From Balanoglossus misakiensis (taxonomy: Eukaryota > Hemichordata), in the NCBI GenBank assembly GCA_040954595.2, contig CM082577.2:18414001-18478000 (forward strand): a stretch of DNA of 64,000 nt. The letters are read 5' to 3'. Below the pieces are notes generated by a model. That model saw only the letters and a list, made by a program, of their open reading frames with translations. It did not search any database and was not told the origin of the DNA. Numbering within the stretch: the stretch's first letter is position 1; each line of letters starts with the position of its first letter. A program made the translations under genes and the position numbers. Below, one piece after another: positions 47,049 to 59,780 of the stretch.

Positions 47049-50000
47049 CTGAAAAATATATAAACACGATTACCATCACCACACTATTTACCCATTCACT
47101 GTGGATAAAAAAATCCACATTCTGCATACCTACCACATTTCAGTGTCTGCATCACTTCTTTTCATGTTTCCTTACCGTTGAATTGAAATAAAAAAGCCCT
47201 TTCCACAAATAGGTTCCATAATACTGGTACAAAGGTGAAATACACATGTACAATAGCAACTACGCTCACCACAATTCTGCACTGTTTGTGTACATCAAAC
47301 TACACCATAACTAAGGCACTGTCATTACAGGTTCCACACAACATTTTCTGTTTTAATCATGTCCCACGATACCTCAATAATCCTGGTAAACAAGCATACA
47401 TACACTACACAAGCTCTTGACCACCTCTATGATGACCACACATCTACAATCTAGAATGCAATTCATATCCCCTGCTATATCTATAACACTTACCCTCAAT
47501 CTGTTTTGTCACCAGCACCTGGCAAAAATGAACCAAATAACCTTATTTAGTAATGACGTCTATCACACAGTTCTAAATACTGATACAACACAGCATACAC
47601 AAAATCTCTATAAAATATATACTGGTGGCAACTTGCACAACAACGGTTTCCAGATTTCATTATACACCCCTTCACATTTCCCCGTATGCTACCAATACAC
47701 AACTACCAATATAGTTATTCATCAAGTTAGTATGATCAACAAACCCTAAGGGAAACACAAAACCAGATTACGTTCCTAGCCAACACTCCACAGATTACCA
47801 TACCTTCACAACAGGCACAATCACAGCTCCCTACACACTTCCCATCCACATTTGCCTCACACTGACTAAATGTAACAAATGAAATTGCTGAAGACAAACA
47901 TGATTCCCTAATTTACATAACAACAGCATACAAATTCAAATACACACTATTCATTACACATAATTTCACCAGTATTACACCATTACAAAGTACTCAAACA
48001 GTCTTTGATATCACAAGCTATTCAAGAAAAAGCTCACACAGCAAACACTAAATCCTATAACCTCATAGTAAACACCAATATAAACACTCACCTTTACACT
48101 GAGATATATCTTTCACCAAAATCTGTTAACAAAATAAAGTAAACCATTACAGTAACTCATTACTTCCCTCAATTAACCCCCAACAGGAAAAATATGCACA
48201 TGTATGTGTACAATTCACAACAACATCAGTATAACAATACACATACCTCACTCAACACAACCCAAACAAAACAGTTTCGTTTTCCACAACACATCACTGG
48301 ACAAACACAATGACTAACACTGAATTCACTGCCATACCTTCACTATTCAGTAATTACCTGAATTAGGTATAAACATCACACTCTACTTACAGTAACATCC
48401 CCTCTGACATCATCAAAACCACACTTCCGCTCAATACACTATAATTACACAACCGACAGATCGACGTAATTAGTGCGTAGGCCACTAAAGGCCGCCGCAC
48501 ACGAGAGAAATCAGCTGAGCAAAACGCCATTCCAGGAATTTTGCTCAGCAAGTTTTTCTCGTGTGCGGTGGTCTTGAATAATTTTCCTCGCGAGGAAAAC
48601 AATATCAAACATGTTGAATATCGTGATCCGCGGCGCAAAAGTAAAAAGAACGGGAAAAATCGCCCGCACACGGGAGGAAAATTGCAGAGCAGAATTCCTG
48701 GAATGGCGTTTTGCTCAGCTGATTTCTCTCGTGTGCGGCTCCCTTAAGGGAAACACTCCGTCGCCGCCATATTTATTTGCACTTACCTCAGTTACACATG
48801 ACACAAAACTTATTACACTCACGTCGCCATTCATATCATTATCACAATACCGCTGGATAAACTACAACTACACAATCGACACCATCCACCTATCCACTCA
48901 TCCAAATCACCGATAAAATGAGTTATACACCCCTTTTAAACTCTGACATGTCAGCATAACTTATTGCGTAAGAACCTCTGCAAAACACACGATCAACGCC
49001 ATATTGGATTTACCTGGGTAACTTGTTCAAATACAAGTCTCCATCAACAGACATCGCGGATTCACACCACCGCTGAATCAACTACAACTACACAAAGGTC
49101 ACCAACCACCTCTCCACTCATCCAAATCACCAACAACATGATCTATACAACACACAATTTCAACATGTAAGCATCAGGACACTCACCATCAATCAGTTGA
49201 CCTCTGCCGCTGTAAACTTGTTTTCGTATTCGCAATCACATTCGTTTTCAGATCCGTCAACCTGTGCGCTACACAGAACATCTCCACACTCAAATGCCTA
49301 CCAGGACAAAATACCTCATACGGATAGCCATTGTGAATATCAATATTTAGACTATGTCAACGAATTCCAGAACTTGAACAGTAAACATCAGCCCAAGTGA
49401 TCATATTCACAGTTTGTGTGCAAATAACCTACCCTGCGGTCAAAACCTTACACCAAATCTATTACATGAAAGAAACCACCTTTTATTACTATTATATTTC
49501 CTATTTTTTGGCCCACCCATGGGCCTATACCCCCCACATTTAAGCTATGACCACCAATTACTTCCGTAATTATATTCCGTGCGTGGACACATCACGCTTA
49601 CTTATACAGCAGGTACTTTAGAGTTCAAAATGTATGATTTCCTACTGATCAGTTATGATACATCCGGCGTAGGCAAACCGTAATGCTTTTGTTGTCGTTA
49701 TTATTGGGGTTCACTGAATCCCGATCACGTCACTTCTGCCTAAGATGCACTCGACTCCAGCTCCACACAAATATGCGGCCTATTCCAACGCGCGCGCACG
49801 TGGCATCGGCAAAGACGCCATGCAAAGGTTGCGTCTCGCAGCACTTATTTGTTACCAAATCGTGTTTAATAAGTTACAGTTACATGAAAATAACGGCAAT
49901 TCTGTGTTCTCTACATGTTCCTTTCGCGCAATCAATGCTACATTACATTCCTATTCCGGCCTTCCTTTCCATAACACTGGTCGACATCTTTTCAACCTCG

Positions 50001-50394
50001 ATATCCGCCTATCACCCCTACAGCCCAATATATTGTTCCACCCGGCCGAATAACATGTACCCCAGTTATTAGTACGCAAACTTGCAATCCTCACCGACAG
50101 CATCAAAAACCCACCATTCACCTACTTTCACTTAAAGCATTCCATCAACAGTTCACAACGACCCCGCTCTCTGACTTTGTTACCCAATACACCAAACGAT
50201 TCTATCATGATAACACTTCCATCTCGGTTTCTTCTCGCACTACTTGCCCTTTCACACACCCACTCACACACAAACACAAACATTGCATACATCGCTGTAC
50301 TAAACATCACCCTTCCTTCCAACAAACCATTCTTCTTCCTGCGCCATTACATCACACTGCTATTGATCCTCACCGCCCGACATTACATTCCAAA
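47049..50394. other. Non-coding region between divergent Helentron genes
   Basis: C- and A-rich sequence lies between the polyprotein start (minus) and the RPA-like start (plus). Both promoters would have to lie here. Apart from the MITE at 48489-48744 and a short stretch of Helentron-family text at 49490-49560, nothing is recognisable. Many short frames are low-complexity Thr/Ser/His strings. Confidence 0.45.
48489..48744. mobile_element. 256-bp MITE, Harbinger-like TAA target
   Basis: TIRs of about 50 bp begin AGGCCGCCGCACACGAGAGA on the left and, on the reverse strand, AGGGAGCCGCACACGAGAGA on the right, and agree through gccattccaggaatt. TAA flanks both ends (48486-48488 and 48745-48747). 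A 3-bp TWA target duplication is typical of PIF/Harbinger elements. It carries no gene. Confidence 0.82.
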
Positions 50395-53085
50395 ATGTAC
50401 ACTCCGACCAAACGAATGCGTACATCAACCGATTCGCCACCCAGATCAGACGACATGTATTCGAACATACGCGGCTACCCGCACAACGTGTCTCCCATCC
50501 GACAGAGTTCCAAGACGAAGACTCGTTATTTTAACTTTACACTTCAAACAGACAGAAATGAATACCATGAAAGCGTGTGCTATCAGCCAGATACAAGAAA
50601 TACCCTCGTATCCGCCGTCGACAGCAAAACACCACTGCTCTTCCGCTCAGTGCGCAAACTTTTGGGTAAGTCTACACTTCATTCCATTCTTTACAGTCCA
50701 ATCAATGCCAGTGCCACCAGTACAGTAACCACGAATGCTCCATTTACATCTCACTTCCGGTGTGCGTTATTCGCACTGCAGTTACCACTACAACAGTACA
50801 AGTACAACGACTTCGACGCCACATTTCCTACGCATATGTATTGCATTTCCAAATGCACGCCACAGTAACAAACTACACGATTTTGACACATAATTGCCGC
50901 CTACTTCAGAACTACACGAGCTATTTACTACTTTCATCGTTCCCGCGTTCACGTGTTACACACCCACAACACATAACTCTTACTATCTCTTTTCCCACGT
51001 GAATCACCAACCGTTGCGCCTTTTTCCTTCTCCAACATGGTCACACAGTCCTCCCCTCTGCCCGCACCAACACAACAACACCACCACAGCGCAGACATCC
51101 CCCAGTGTATTACTTCATCACACCACACTGCTGTACGTCCCCCCCCCCCTCCCTTATACACAAAAACACAACCCCTCCAGAAGATGCTACCCACTTCAGG
51201 CATACACACAATCTGTCCAAACTTACTTTGCATTTATAAACAACAAATTCCACCATGCTCACATTCACCCACTGCCAACCTCAAGTACTGCATATGACCA
51301 CCTTTTCTATGCAACATGCCATTTTCTTTGTGACTCGGTTCATTTCAAATGAACAAGTGACAAAAGAAGAAAATATTCAGTTTGCATTGCACGGTTCAGT
51401 TTGACCTTTTCATTTCATACTTCCATCTAAAGTACAATCCTAAACAAACAATAGGACATAAACTGTGTTGACACACCACCTGTTTCTAAGCAACCATATC
51501 TCCAACTACCCAGCTGGACCCACAATACACATGCAGCTACTTCACACCTTACATAACTATCAGCTTTGGTATATGTCATGTTCACCTGTTGCCAAGGGAA
51601 CTCCTCTCCCCATTTCACACACCAATCACTACTGTGCTCACTTTATATACTACCTTACATTTTACCATACTCACAACACACCTTCATCTGTTCATGTAGT
51701 ACAACTACGCTTGAGTGTCACTGTTCAAAGTTAAACATTTCCAATTGTCCAGTTCTGTACATGTCAATTTCCTCTGTTAAGTTAATTACACTACAATTAT
51801 GACCCACACATAAATTCTTCACTATGCCACCTTCAACCGCTTTCAAGGCAATCTTGACTTTTCATAACTTTCCACAAATCTTCACAAATTAATACGAAAT
51901 CCGCAATTATTACACAACAACTATTTGTCCAATAACGCCTTCTTACCAACATTCCTCCTACAGCTCAAACAACAACAACTACCGACAATGACATAGAACC
52001 ATATGATGTGCAGGTGAACAGGCGAAGCAGCATTGAGCCAACACAGAAAACAACAATGCAGTTCACTTATAAAAGCCCTCCATCCCTCCAGCACAAAGCA
52101 TTAAAAGAAATACACGACTCATCACTCCCTGAACAAGCAGTAAGTATACACACACAATCCCTCCACACCATCATTTCAATTACTTGGGAATATATTATTC
52201 GCCTGGAACATTATGTTCAATGAACACATGCATATTACCAATAACACTTGTGAACACCTGTGCATAAACATTCGACCATGATTTTATGCTACTTTAACTG
52301 ACAACTGTCCAATATCACATCAACACCAATTGCCACCTTTTGCTCTTTCCATGAAGTGAACTGTTTTCCTGAATTCCACACGCACTTAACTATTTCATTG
52401 TTCTTTTCTCAAGGTCTCCTTCAAGGCCAGAATTATTACAGAGCCTACAATAGACACCATCACCACCAAGGATGGAACGCAGCTCACAATCACCAAATTC
52501 AACATTGCTGATAACACAGCTTCCATGCCTGGGTACTCCTGGGGACACAGCACACTGCAATGCAAGCAGTCGTACCTGTTCGAATATGCAGTGACCAAAA
52601 TGTACGACGGTGTCAAATCAATCCAAGTGGCCTCTCGAACCACAACAACCATCATTCCCGATATCGGGGAAACTGTCGAACCTTCTGACACCACGCCTCC
52701 TCATCATACCATCACTTCCACAATTCAATCCATAAAAGCCTCCCTCACCCACCACTGTTCTACTTGTAACAAGCAAGTAGTCAAAACTCCCTCCACGTTC
52801 ATCCGTTGCAACACTTGCAGCATGAAGCAGTCTGCTGCCTCACTCAAACCAAACATGACCATCACTCTGCAACTCATTGATCACCCTCACACCCTCACTA
52901 TTCATCACAACACTCTTTATTCATACCTTTCCATTCACAACAACCTCCACCTGTTGCAAGATTCCGAAGACTTGGAAGATTTCCTGTTGCAACAGGTACA
53001 TCCCATCACATACACCCATAGCCCTTCATTTGTAGTCACCACCATGCTGCCCCCACCACCACCCTCTCCAAACAACATTGATTGA
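50395..53085 (+). CDS. Three-exon RPA-like single-stranded-DNA-binding protein of the Helentron
   Basis: Exons 50395-50665, 51964-52139 and 52414-53085 join with GT-AG introns (tttgg|gtaagt, cctacag|ctcaaa, aagca|gtaagt, ctcaag|gtctcc) into one 372-residue frame. Exon 1 has KTKTRYFNFTLQTDR, and exon 2 has DVQVNRRSSIEPTQKTTMQF. Exon 3 opens with VSFKARIITEP and KDGTQLTITKFNIADNT, which looks like an OB-fold strand pattern. A zinc ribbon, CSTC-x13-CNTC, follows at about residues 263-282, with MTITLQLID and LTIHHNTLYSYL after it, resembling the C-terminal OB fold of RPA70. Helitrons of several groups carry RPA-like genes, so the context supports the call. The product would protect single strands during rolling-circle transposition. 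It is transcribed away from the polyprotein. A splice at 52998 (caacag|gtacat) is an alternative end. The RPA identity is by pattern only. Confidence 0.72.
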
Positions 53086-53334
53086 ACTCTACCCACCCCT
53101 CCACCCATTGCACCCAACTAACAATTCACCAGCCCCATCATTCGACAGTTTCCCAGATATCTCATTTCTGACAAGTCTCCCCATGCTTTACCCACTTCAA
53201 CATTACTGCCTTGTTCACATTACAATGGACACTTGCAATTTCCTCCCTTTCCACCACACTTCATAAACTGTCTTTCCTGTTCACATAACTCCAAAAGCTT
53301 GGTTATTTGCTGTTTTCGTTACTTGCCCTTTTTT
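53086..53334 (+). other. 3' flank of the RPA-like gene
   Basis: C- and T-rich text, no gene seen. No clear polyadenylation signal was found in the first 200 bases. Confidence 0.4.
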
Positions 53335-53799
53335 ATGCTTCCATGATTTAATTAGTTAGTACTTGAATTTTTACTTTTTAGTTACATTTTTTGTCTGTTT
53401 ACAGCATTACCCTTTAAATGTGTTTTTATGCTTTCATGAGTTCATTAGTTAATACTTGAATTTTTACTTTCATTTGAATTTTTTCTCTGTTTACAGAATT
53501 TTTCTTTAAGTGCCTTTTTTATGCTTTCAAGAGTTCGTTAGTTAATACTTGCATTACTACTTTTATTTGAATTTGATTCCTGTTTGCAGCATTTTCCTTT
53601 AAGCGCCTTTTTTATGCTTTCCTGAGTTAATTAGTTAATACTTGAATTTTAACTTTCATTTGAATTTTTTGCCTGTTTACAGAATTTTTCTTTAACTGCC
53701 TTTTTTATGCTTCCATGTGTTAATTAGTTATTACTTGCATTTTCACTTCCACTTGAATTTTCTGCATGTTTACAACATTTCAATAAGTGCCCCTGATTC
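53335..53799 (+). repeat. 93-bp tandem repeat, five units
   Basis: Units start with atgctt at 53335, 53428, 53521, 53614 and 53707, exactly 93 bases apart. Each contains gagttaattagttaatactt, then ttcatttgaattttt, then ctgtttacagaatttt. They have diverged by point changes but not length, unlike the satellite at 11-13 kb. Confidence 0.95.
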
Positions 53800-54930
53800 A
53801 GTTATGTCAATTGCTCTAAATAACGAAATCTTCATTATGTAGTTAGTATTTACATTTCAACTTTTCTTTATTGTTACAATGTCTACAGCACTTCACTACT
53901 CTTGTGACTTGCCTTTCTACTTTCAGTTCAGATTATCATCGTTTTTAAATTATTGTTTATTTAATTAGTTACTAGTGACATTGTTACTTACATTTGAGTT
54001 TTTCCGTCCGTGACAAATTTTGCAATACTTACTGATTACATTCCTGCTGTTATTTTATCTTTTCCCACTTAAGACAAAGTTTTATTACACTAGTGATTAC
54101 TTTTTTATTTTCTGTTGCCATTACTATGGTTTTTACCAGCCACAAAATTACGTACTATTTACATTGCTACTTTGCATACCATTTTCTCTGATATCTACCT
54201 CACTACCATCCTTTACAAAGAAAATTTACTTATCTACTGCCAGCTCCAATTTTCCACTTGCCCCACTTTTGCCATATTTTCAAACAGAGTTATTTACAGA
54301 AACATTTGCTGTCTTCAATACAGCAATTTCCATTTCATTTGCAATAAAGTGCGTCACATTCATCCCTAACTTATTGTCTTCATTTCTGCCTATTTGGACA
54401 CACAATGTACACACATGACATACCTCACTGTGAATACTTTTGAAGTTTATAGCAAGTTCAACATAGTGCATATATTCCACAATAACTAATATCACCAGTA
54501 CATTACTTTCTGTTTAACATGGAATAATACACGCTTCACCTTTTTACTCACATTTTGGCACACCGCATGTGACCATCGTCCTACTTCCTCACACTTTCCC
54601 TTACCTCGGCATCTGCACCCAACATAGCCTCAACACTGTTATGGTGTGCAATTTTATTACATACATTTCAGACCACCTCTGCCTACCTTCAACATACTGT
54701 CTCATATCTTGTCATCAACACCAGCTACTCCATTGGTGTTTAAAAGGGTTGCTGTCAAATAACCCCATATACTCGGTCACCTGCACACATCATCATTTAA
54801 TTGCTGTAGGTTTGCTTTATGGTAAACATAACACAGTAGGGGGTGCAAATGTTTGCCACATTTCGCTGGCACAATATGGGGTCAGAATCTCCTGCCCAAA
54901 TGCTGCACGCCCCACACCTTCCACCTTCAG
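53800..54930 (-). other. 5' region of the Helentron, no gene seen
   Basis: T-rich, low-complexity sequence. Frames in it are short Phe/Leu/Thr/His-rich strings. The last 40 bases before the 5' end carry ccttcagcttaagcttgggc, matching the start of elements 1 and 2. Confidence 0.4.
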
Positions 54931-54976
54931 CTTAAGCTTGGGCCCGTCATCGCTGCTTCGCAGCTATATTTTTTTA

Positions 54977-55057
54977 GGGCACAAGCGCCCTCAGGCGCTT
55001 GTGCCCTATTGGTTTTACCCTGTTTTTTTAGGGCACAAGCCAAGCAGGCTTGTGCCC
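54977..55057 (-). repeat. Two different 3' hairpins in tandem
   Basis: The first (54977-55006) is gggcacaagcg, ccctcagg, cgcttgtgccc. The second (55031-55057) is gggcacaagcc, aagca, ggcttgtgccc. The first matches the type ending the piggyBac-inserted element, the second the triplet at 30.5 kb. So at least two terminal variants coexist at one end. Confidence 0.93.
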
Positions 55058-55529
55058 TATTGGCATTACTGGGGTTTTTCATCTTTTTTTTTTTTTTTTT
55101 CTTGTGTAGTTTTTTTGCTCAGGTAGATCTTGAAAACGGCTGAACCTACAAATCTCAAACTTGGCACAGTGGTGCAGGCCTATGGGAGCTGGTGCAGTAC
55201 CTTTGTGAATGTTTAATAAGTCATGTGACCTGATGACCATATATGGGCAAAGTTTTTAAATGGGCCTAATTTGCATATTAATGGAGATATCAAAATTCTT
55301 TTAGCGATTTTTGCAGATCATGTGGTCAGTGTCCTGCATGCCAAATTTCAAGGCCCTGGGCCAAGTCAATTTTGAGAAGAAGATTTTTAAATATTATATT
55401 TCATTTTTTTTGTACCCAGCCTATACTGTCTTTAGTTAAGGTGTGATGCTATTCCCACATCTGTGAAATGGTCCTGTACAGTGACAGTCTATTGGCAGTG
55501 AGCAGAATGGGACCAAAATAAAAGGCAGA

Positions 55530-56400
55530 ATTTTGGGCTCACCTGTAACACCTGCTTAACTCATTAATTATGTGCATACCTAATTCTGGGCTAACTAATA
55601 GGGCTAGAGATGTCGTGCTTGTGGGACATGGACCATTACAGGCACAAAATTTCTTGCCCAAATTTTGCATGACCTCTGGTGACCTTTGACCTACTTTCCT
55701 ATATCTCGTCATCCAGAGCAGGTACAGACTTTGAGTTTGGACGGTTGGGACTAAAATTGAAAAGCCGAAATTGGGGGTCACCTGTGACACCTGCTTATCT
55801 CATTAATTATGTGCATACGTAATTCCGGGCTAACTAATAGGGCTAGAGGTTTCGTTCTTGTGGGACATGGACCAGTATAGGGTCAAAATGTCTTGTGCAA
55901 ATTTTGGGTGACCTCAGGTGACCTTTGACCCACTTTCCTATACCTCGGCATCAAGAGCAGGTACAGACTTGGCGTTTGGAGGGTTGTGACAAAATATGAA
56001 AAGCCAAAATTGGGGACCACCTGTGACACCTGCCGATTGCATTAATTATGTGCATACCTAATTCCAGGCTATTCAATAGGGGTAGAGGTTTGATTGTTTG
56101 TTGAACATGGACCAGTATGGGGTTAAAATTTCTTGCCCAATTTCGGGTGGCCTCTGATGACCTTTGACCTACTTTCCTATATCTCTATATCTCGGCATCC
56201 AGAACAGGTACAGCATATGTACCGGTATTTGGAGGGATGGAACTGTTAATGGAGTCTTACACTTTACCTCAGTAACTATGCAAATACTTAATGTTAAGCG
56301 AACAAATAGGGGTAGAGATCTGGTATTTGTTGGACTTGGAGTAGTATGGGGGCAAAACTTTTTGCACAAATTTCGGGTGACGTCACATGACCTTTTAGGT
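55530..56400 (-). repeat. About 240-bp tandem units in copy 2
   Basis: This is the counterpart of 34460-35290. Small private differences (for example a duplicated tatatctc near 56175) show that the copies have diverged independently. Confidence 0.85.
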
Positions 56401-57315
56401 TTTAGGTTGATGAAGGTGTGTGGTTGCACAAATTACAAGTGGCAGGTAGGTTTTACCAACAGTGATTGACACACACATGCACTTTGAATATGTCACTGTA
56501 ATTGTTGCTGTGCATGTTGTTTTGTCGCACAAGACACACATATCAACTGTGTACTACAGTACACATTTGTAGGTATAACTTCTGTTATGAGAGGCACATT
56601 TTTTGCCCTTCATTCGTTACAGCTGTGTTTTCGTTTTGCCTTGGTTAAAATGTGCTCTAGTGCGCTTATATTACTGGTACACATTTTCAAACAAACTATT
56701 CAAATTTTGTTTTACTGTGAAGACAACCATCACAATTGCACCTCAGTAGACATGTTGGTTGGTAATGAAATAAACATACATTTATTGTTCAATCACATTG
56801 AGGACATTGTTAAATTACTGTGAACTTCACAATGTCATTAAGTACACAGTGTTCATGTTTATTTTGAAGTGGTAATATTAATATAAATCAAGAATGATAC
56901 CAACGAGAAGAAATAAGTCACCTGATCACAACATTGCAATATGGTATTCTTCACAATGAAGAATGTGTGCCTGAAATTTCAATAACTGTGCATACTTAAA
57001 AAATAATGTACCTGGTTACAGGACATGCAGAGTTCAGGAAAACTTGGAAAACAGTGCCTTACAGTTGAGTTGACTGTCAAATCAATAAATATAGGGTGTA
57101 CTGTGCAAATCTTTTTCCAGTGACTCAACAAGTTCATTCAGTTGCATAATTGAATGAGAACAATATCAACCAAGTTTTCTAAAACTTCCACCAATAACTG
57201 TGCCTGCATAATAGTAATTACACAAATAAATTAAATATGGGACTATAAGACAATATATTGTCTTACAATGTAAGAGCTGTAACTGCATAAACATTACGTC
57301 AAATTTACTTTAGTA

Positions 57316-58691
57316 ATTACCGGGTTTTACTGATAGTTTGCCCATCCAAAAAATCACTCATGGGCAATGAGTTGGTCGATGGCAACTGCTTTGGATTTCT
57401 AAATTGAATTTCGGGCTGTGACATGTGAATTTCAACATGTACGATTCATCATGCATTTTTAAAAATGAAAGGAATGGAGGAGGCGAAATGTTGCAGCGAA
57501 CTTTTGGGAGGTATTACAAACAGCAATGCGAAACTGATGTCCACCCAATTGATACATTGCCTATTCAAGTGCTGGAAATAACCCTAGCGTCATTGTTAGT
57601 GTGTGATTGACATGGGCGACGTCCAGCGATCGATGATTACTACGCTTCTTTGACATTGACAAACACAGCGTTGTCAAGTTCGGAGACCGTATGTAGCGCA
57701 GAAACCGTTCTCTTTCCCTGGGTGAAATGGCGAAGGTGGCGAATCATGTCCATATTGTGTTAGAAGGTCAGTTGACGTAGCTCTGCATTGGGCTGCCCAC
57801 CGGTTAACCTCAACAGCACTGTCCACCTTGGCGTAACAGGTGAATTCCTCTGGCGTAATGGCATCTCGCATTGAATTCATCGCTGACCACAGAGTCCGAA
57901 TCCAAGAAGTCGGCTTTGCGAAAGCAACTAACAACTGTGTGAAGGTTGACATGGTCCAACAACTCCTTCGCCGTCTACACGGCATCCAAGATGGTGAACG
58001 CCTTCACGATATCGACAGGTTGTGATCGGCATTGGCGGTACGGTAGCTGTGGGCAACAAAGCCCTGCCAAGCAGACTTACGTCTAGGCACAGCGAGGGCA
58101 ATGACGATGCGCGTGTTTTAGGCGGCTGCGGTAATGTCTTTTCCAGTTTTTGATCTCGCCCATGTTCGGAGGGTGAATGAAACTTGTTGTTTTCGTAGCC
58201 TCTATGTTCGTCAAAGCAATGTACAATTGACAGGTTGCGATCGGCATTGGCGTAAACTGTAGCTGTGGGCATCACAGGTCTGCCACGCAGAGTTACGTGC
58301 AGGCACAGCGACGGCAATGACGATGCGCGTGTTTTAGGCGGCTGTGGTAATGTCTTTTCCAGTTGTTGATCTCGCTCATGTTCAGAGGGTGGATGAAACT
58401 TGTTGTTTTCGTAGCCTCCATGTTCGTCAAACCAATGTTCAATAAATAGAAGAACAGGTGTCGACAGGTTTTCGTAGCCTCCATGTTCGTCAAACCAATG
58501 TTCAATAAATAGAAGAACAGGTGTCGACAGGCAATCACATGGCGACGCTTGCATTGAAGTAGGTTTATTGAAATGGTGTATGTAGCCAAATTAACACCTG
58601 GGCGACTAATTGGTTCCAGGTCTGCACCTGTCCATTTCCTCATTTTCTAATTGTAATTGCCCTTGGCGCACTTTCAGTAAAACCCAGTAAT
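57316..58691 (-). mobile_element. pogo/Tigger-derived element in copy 2
   Basis: Same insertion and same TIRs as 36353-37668. It contains the matching transposase remnants (SILDA-type block near 57900 to 57970 and the KTTS block near 58180 and 58390). Confidence 0.75.
58406..58531 (-). repeat. 63-bp tandem duplication private to copy 2
   Basis: ttttcgtagcctccatgttc begins at 58406 and again at 58469. The two units are identical to aggtgtcgacagg. Copy 1 has a single unit at the matching place (about 37440-37500). Confidence 0.92.
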
Positions 58692-59780
58692 AACTGTAAG
58701 ATTAATGACAAGCTGGCAGTAAATATAAAATTTCCAATACCTTTTGGAAGACAATATTTTCTCATTGAGTATCACTTAAAAGCACATTTCACATTGCCAT
58801 AGCAAACAACAGCAGTAATTCACAAAAACTCGCACATATTGATGGGGAAAAAATACTTTGGCCCATGGAAACATACAAACATTATGTTTCTACAGACATT
58901 GGCAGAAAAATTACAAAAAATACAGTACATGTATATATACAGTTCAACACATATTAATATCCCATGAATATGTTGGCCTTATGTATAAATACGTTTCAAT
59001 TCATTAAACAGTTAATTAGTAAACCTCATGCATACCAATGTCAATTATTGATCAGTGTGTGTAGGCAACATGAAGAAATTGACTTAAAGGGGAAAGTTAC
59101 TGATGCATATGATGTGATTGAAATCAATATGTTTTACAGAAGAGAATAATAAACTTTACAGAACATACAATAAACATATACACAATTACGACAATGTCAG
59201 TAATATATTAAGCTGTATTTAAAGGAAATAAGTCACTGTTTGATGTATTATGCACACAAATACATAAATATTTAGCATAACATACTCAGTGATTTCTAGT
59301 CTGTACAGGAATTTGTTTAAGTTTTATCATATCTACCTTGAAGTCAGGTAGGTGTCACGTACATGTCATCAATATTTCAACGTGTGCCCAATAGTCTCAC
59401 AACGGAAAGTACTATTGCCTAAAAAAACGACACCAAAAACATAAACAGTCACTTGGTCCCTTTCTCCCACAAGCCCTGCACACCCTTTGCCCTCCCATAC
59501 AATTAAGAGTCTGATTAATATCACCTGTACACGCTCCGTGACTTACATTTGTCAGGTCTTTCTAATTGTTATTTACTGCTGACATGGGTACAGTACAGCA
59601 GTAAACAACAACTAACACCTGACAATGGTAAAGACAGAGCGTATGTTTACAGCTGATGTCAATCACATACAGAATTACAACACAAAAAACTGTGGCCCCG
59701 TCACCATTGGATCACCACAAAATTTTTACAATCACGACGGGATAAATATCACATGTTTGTCTCAGTGTTAGTGTTAATGT

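Larger units (their letters stand above)
34014..54966 (-). mobile_element. About 21-kb Helentron, formerly autonomous (copy 1)
   Basis: The 5' end at 54966 reads TAGCTGCGAAGCAGCGATGA on the minus strand. The 3' side begins at about 34014 with the family phrase cttgtgtagtttttttgctc, but its hairpin is missing. It carries the long OTU-Rep-helicase-endonuclease frame (minus) and an RPA-like gene (plus). A pogo fragment and a small MITE are nested in it. Family text also occurs at 49490-49560, so a second, truncated element could begin near there. I treat the whole as one element because gene content fits a Helentron. Confidence 0.68.

Noticed and set aside
49683-50325. Overlapping plus-strand frames upstream of the RPA-like gene
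   Set aside because: No start context, no recognisable motif and low-complexity composition; they could be 5' untranslated sequence but there is no support for coding.
53335-53799. Possible exon array because each unit contains tttacag-like acceptors
   Set aside because: Units are simple 93-bp tandem copies with no open frame and no donors at matching places.
34014-59780. Plain segmental duplication instead of two Helentron insertions
   Set aside because: The boundary at 54966/54977 falls exactly at Helentron ends, which favours a transposition or rolling-circle origin; duplication by unequal exchange between Helentrons remains possible and is not excluded.
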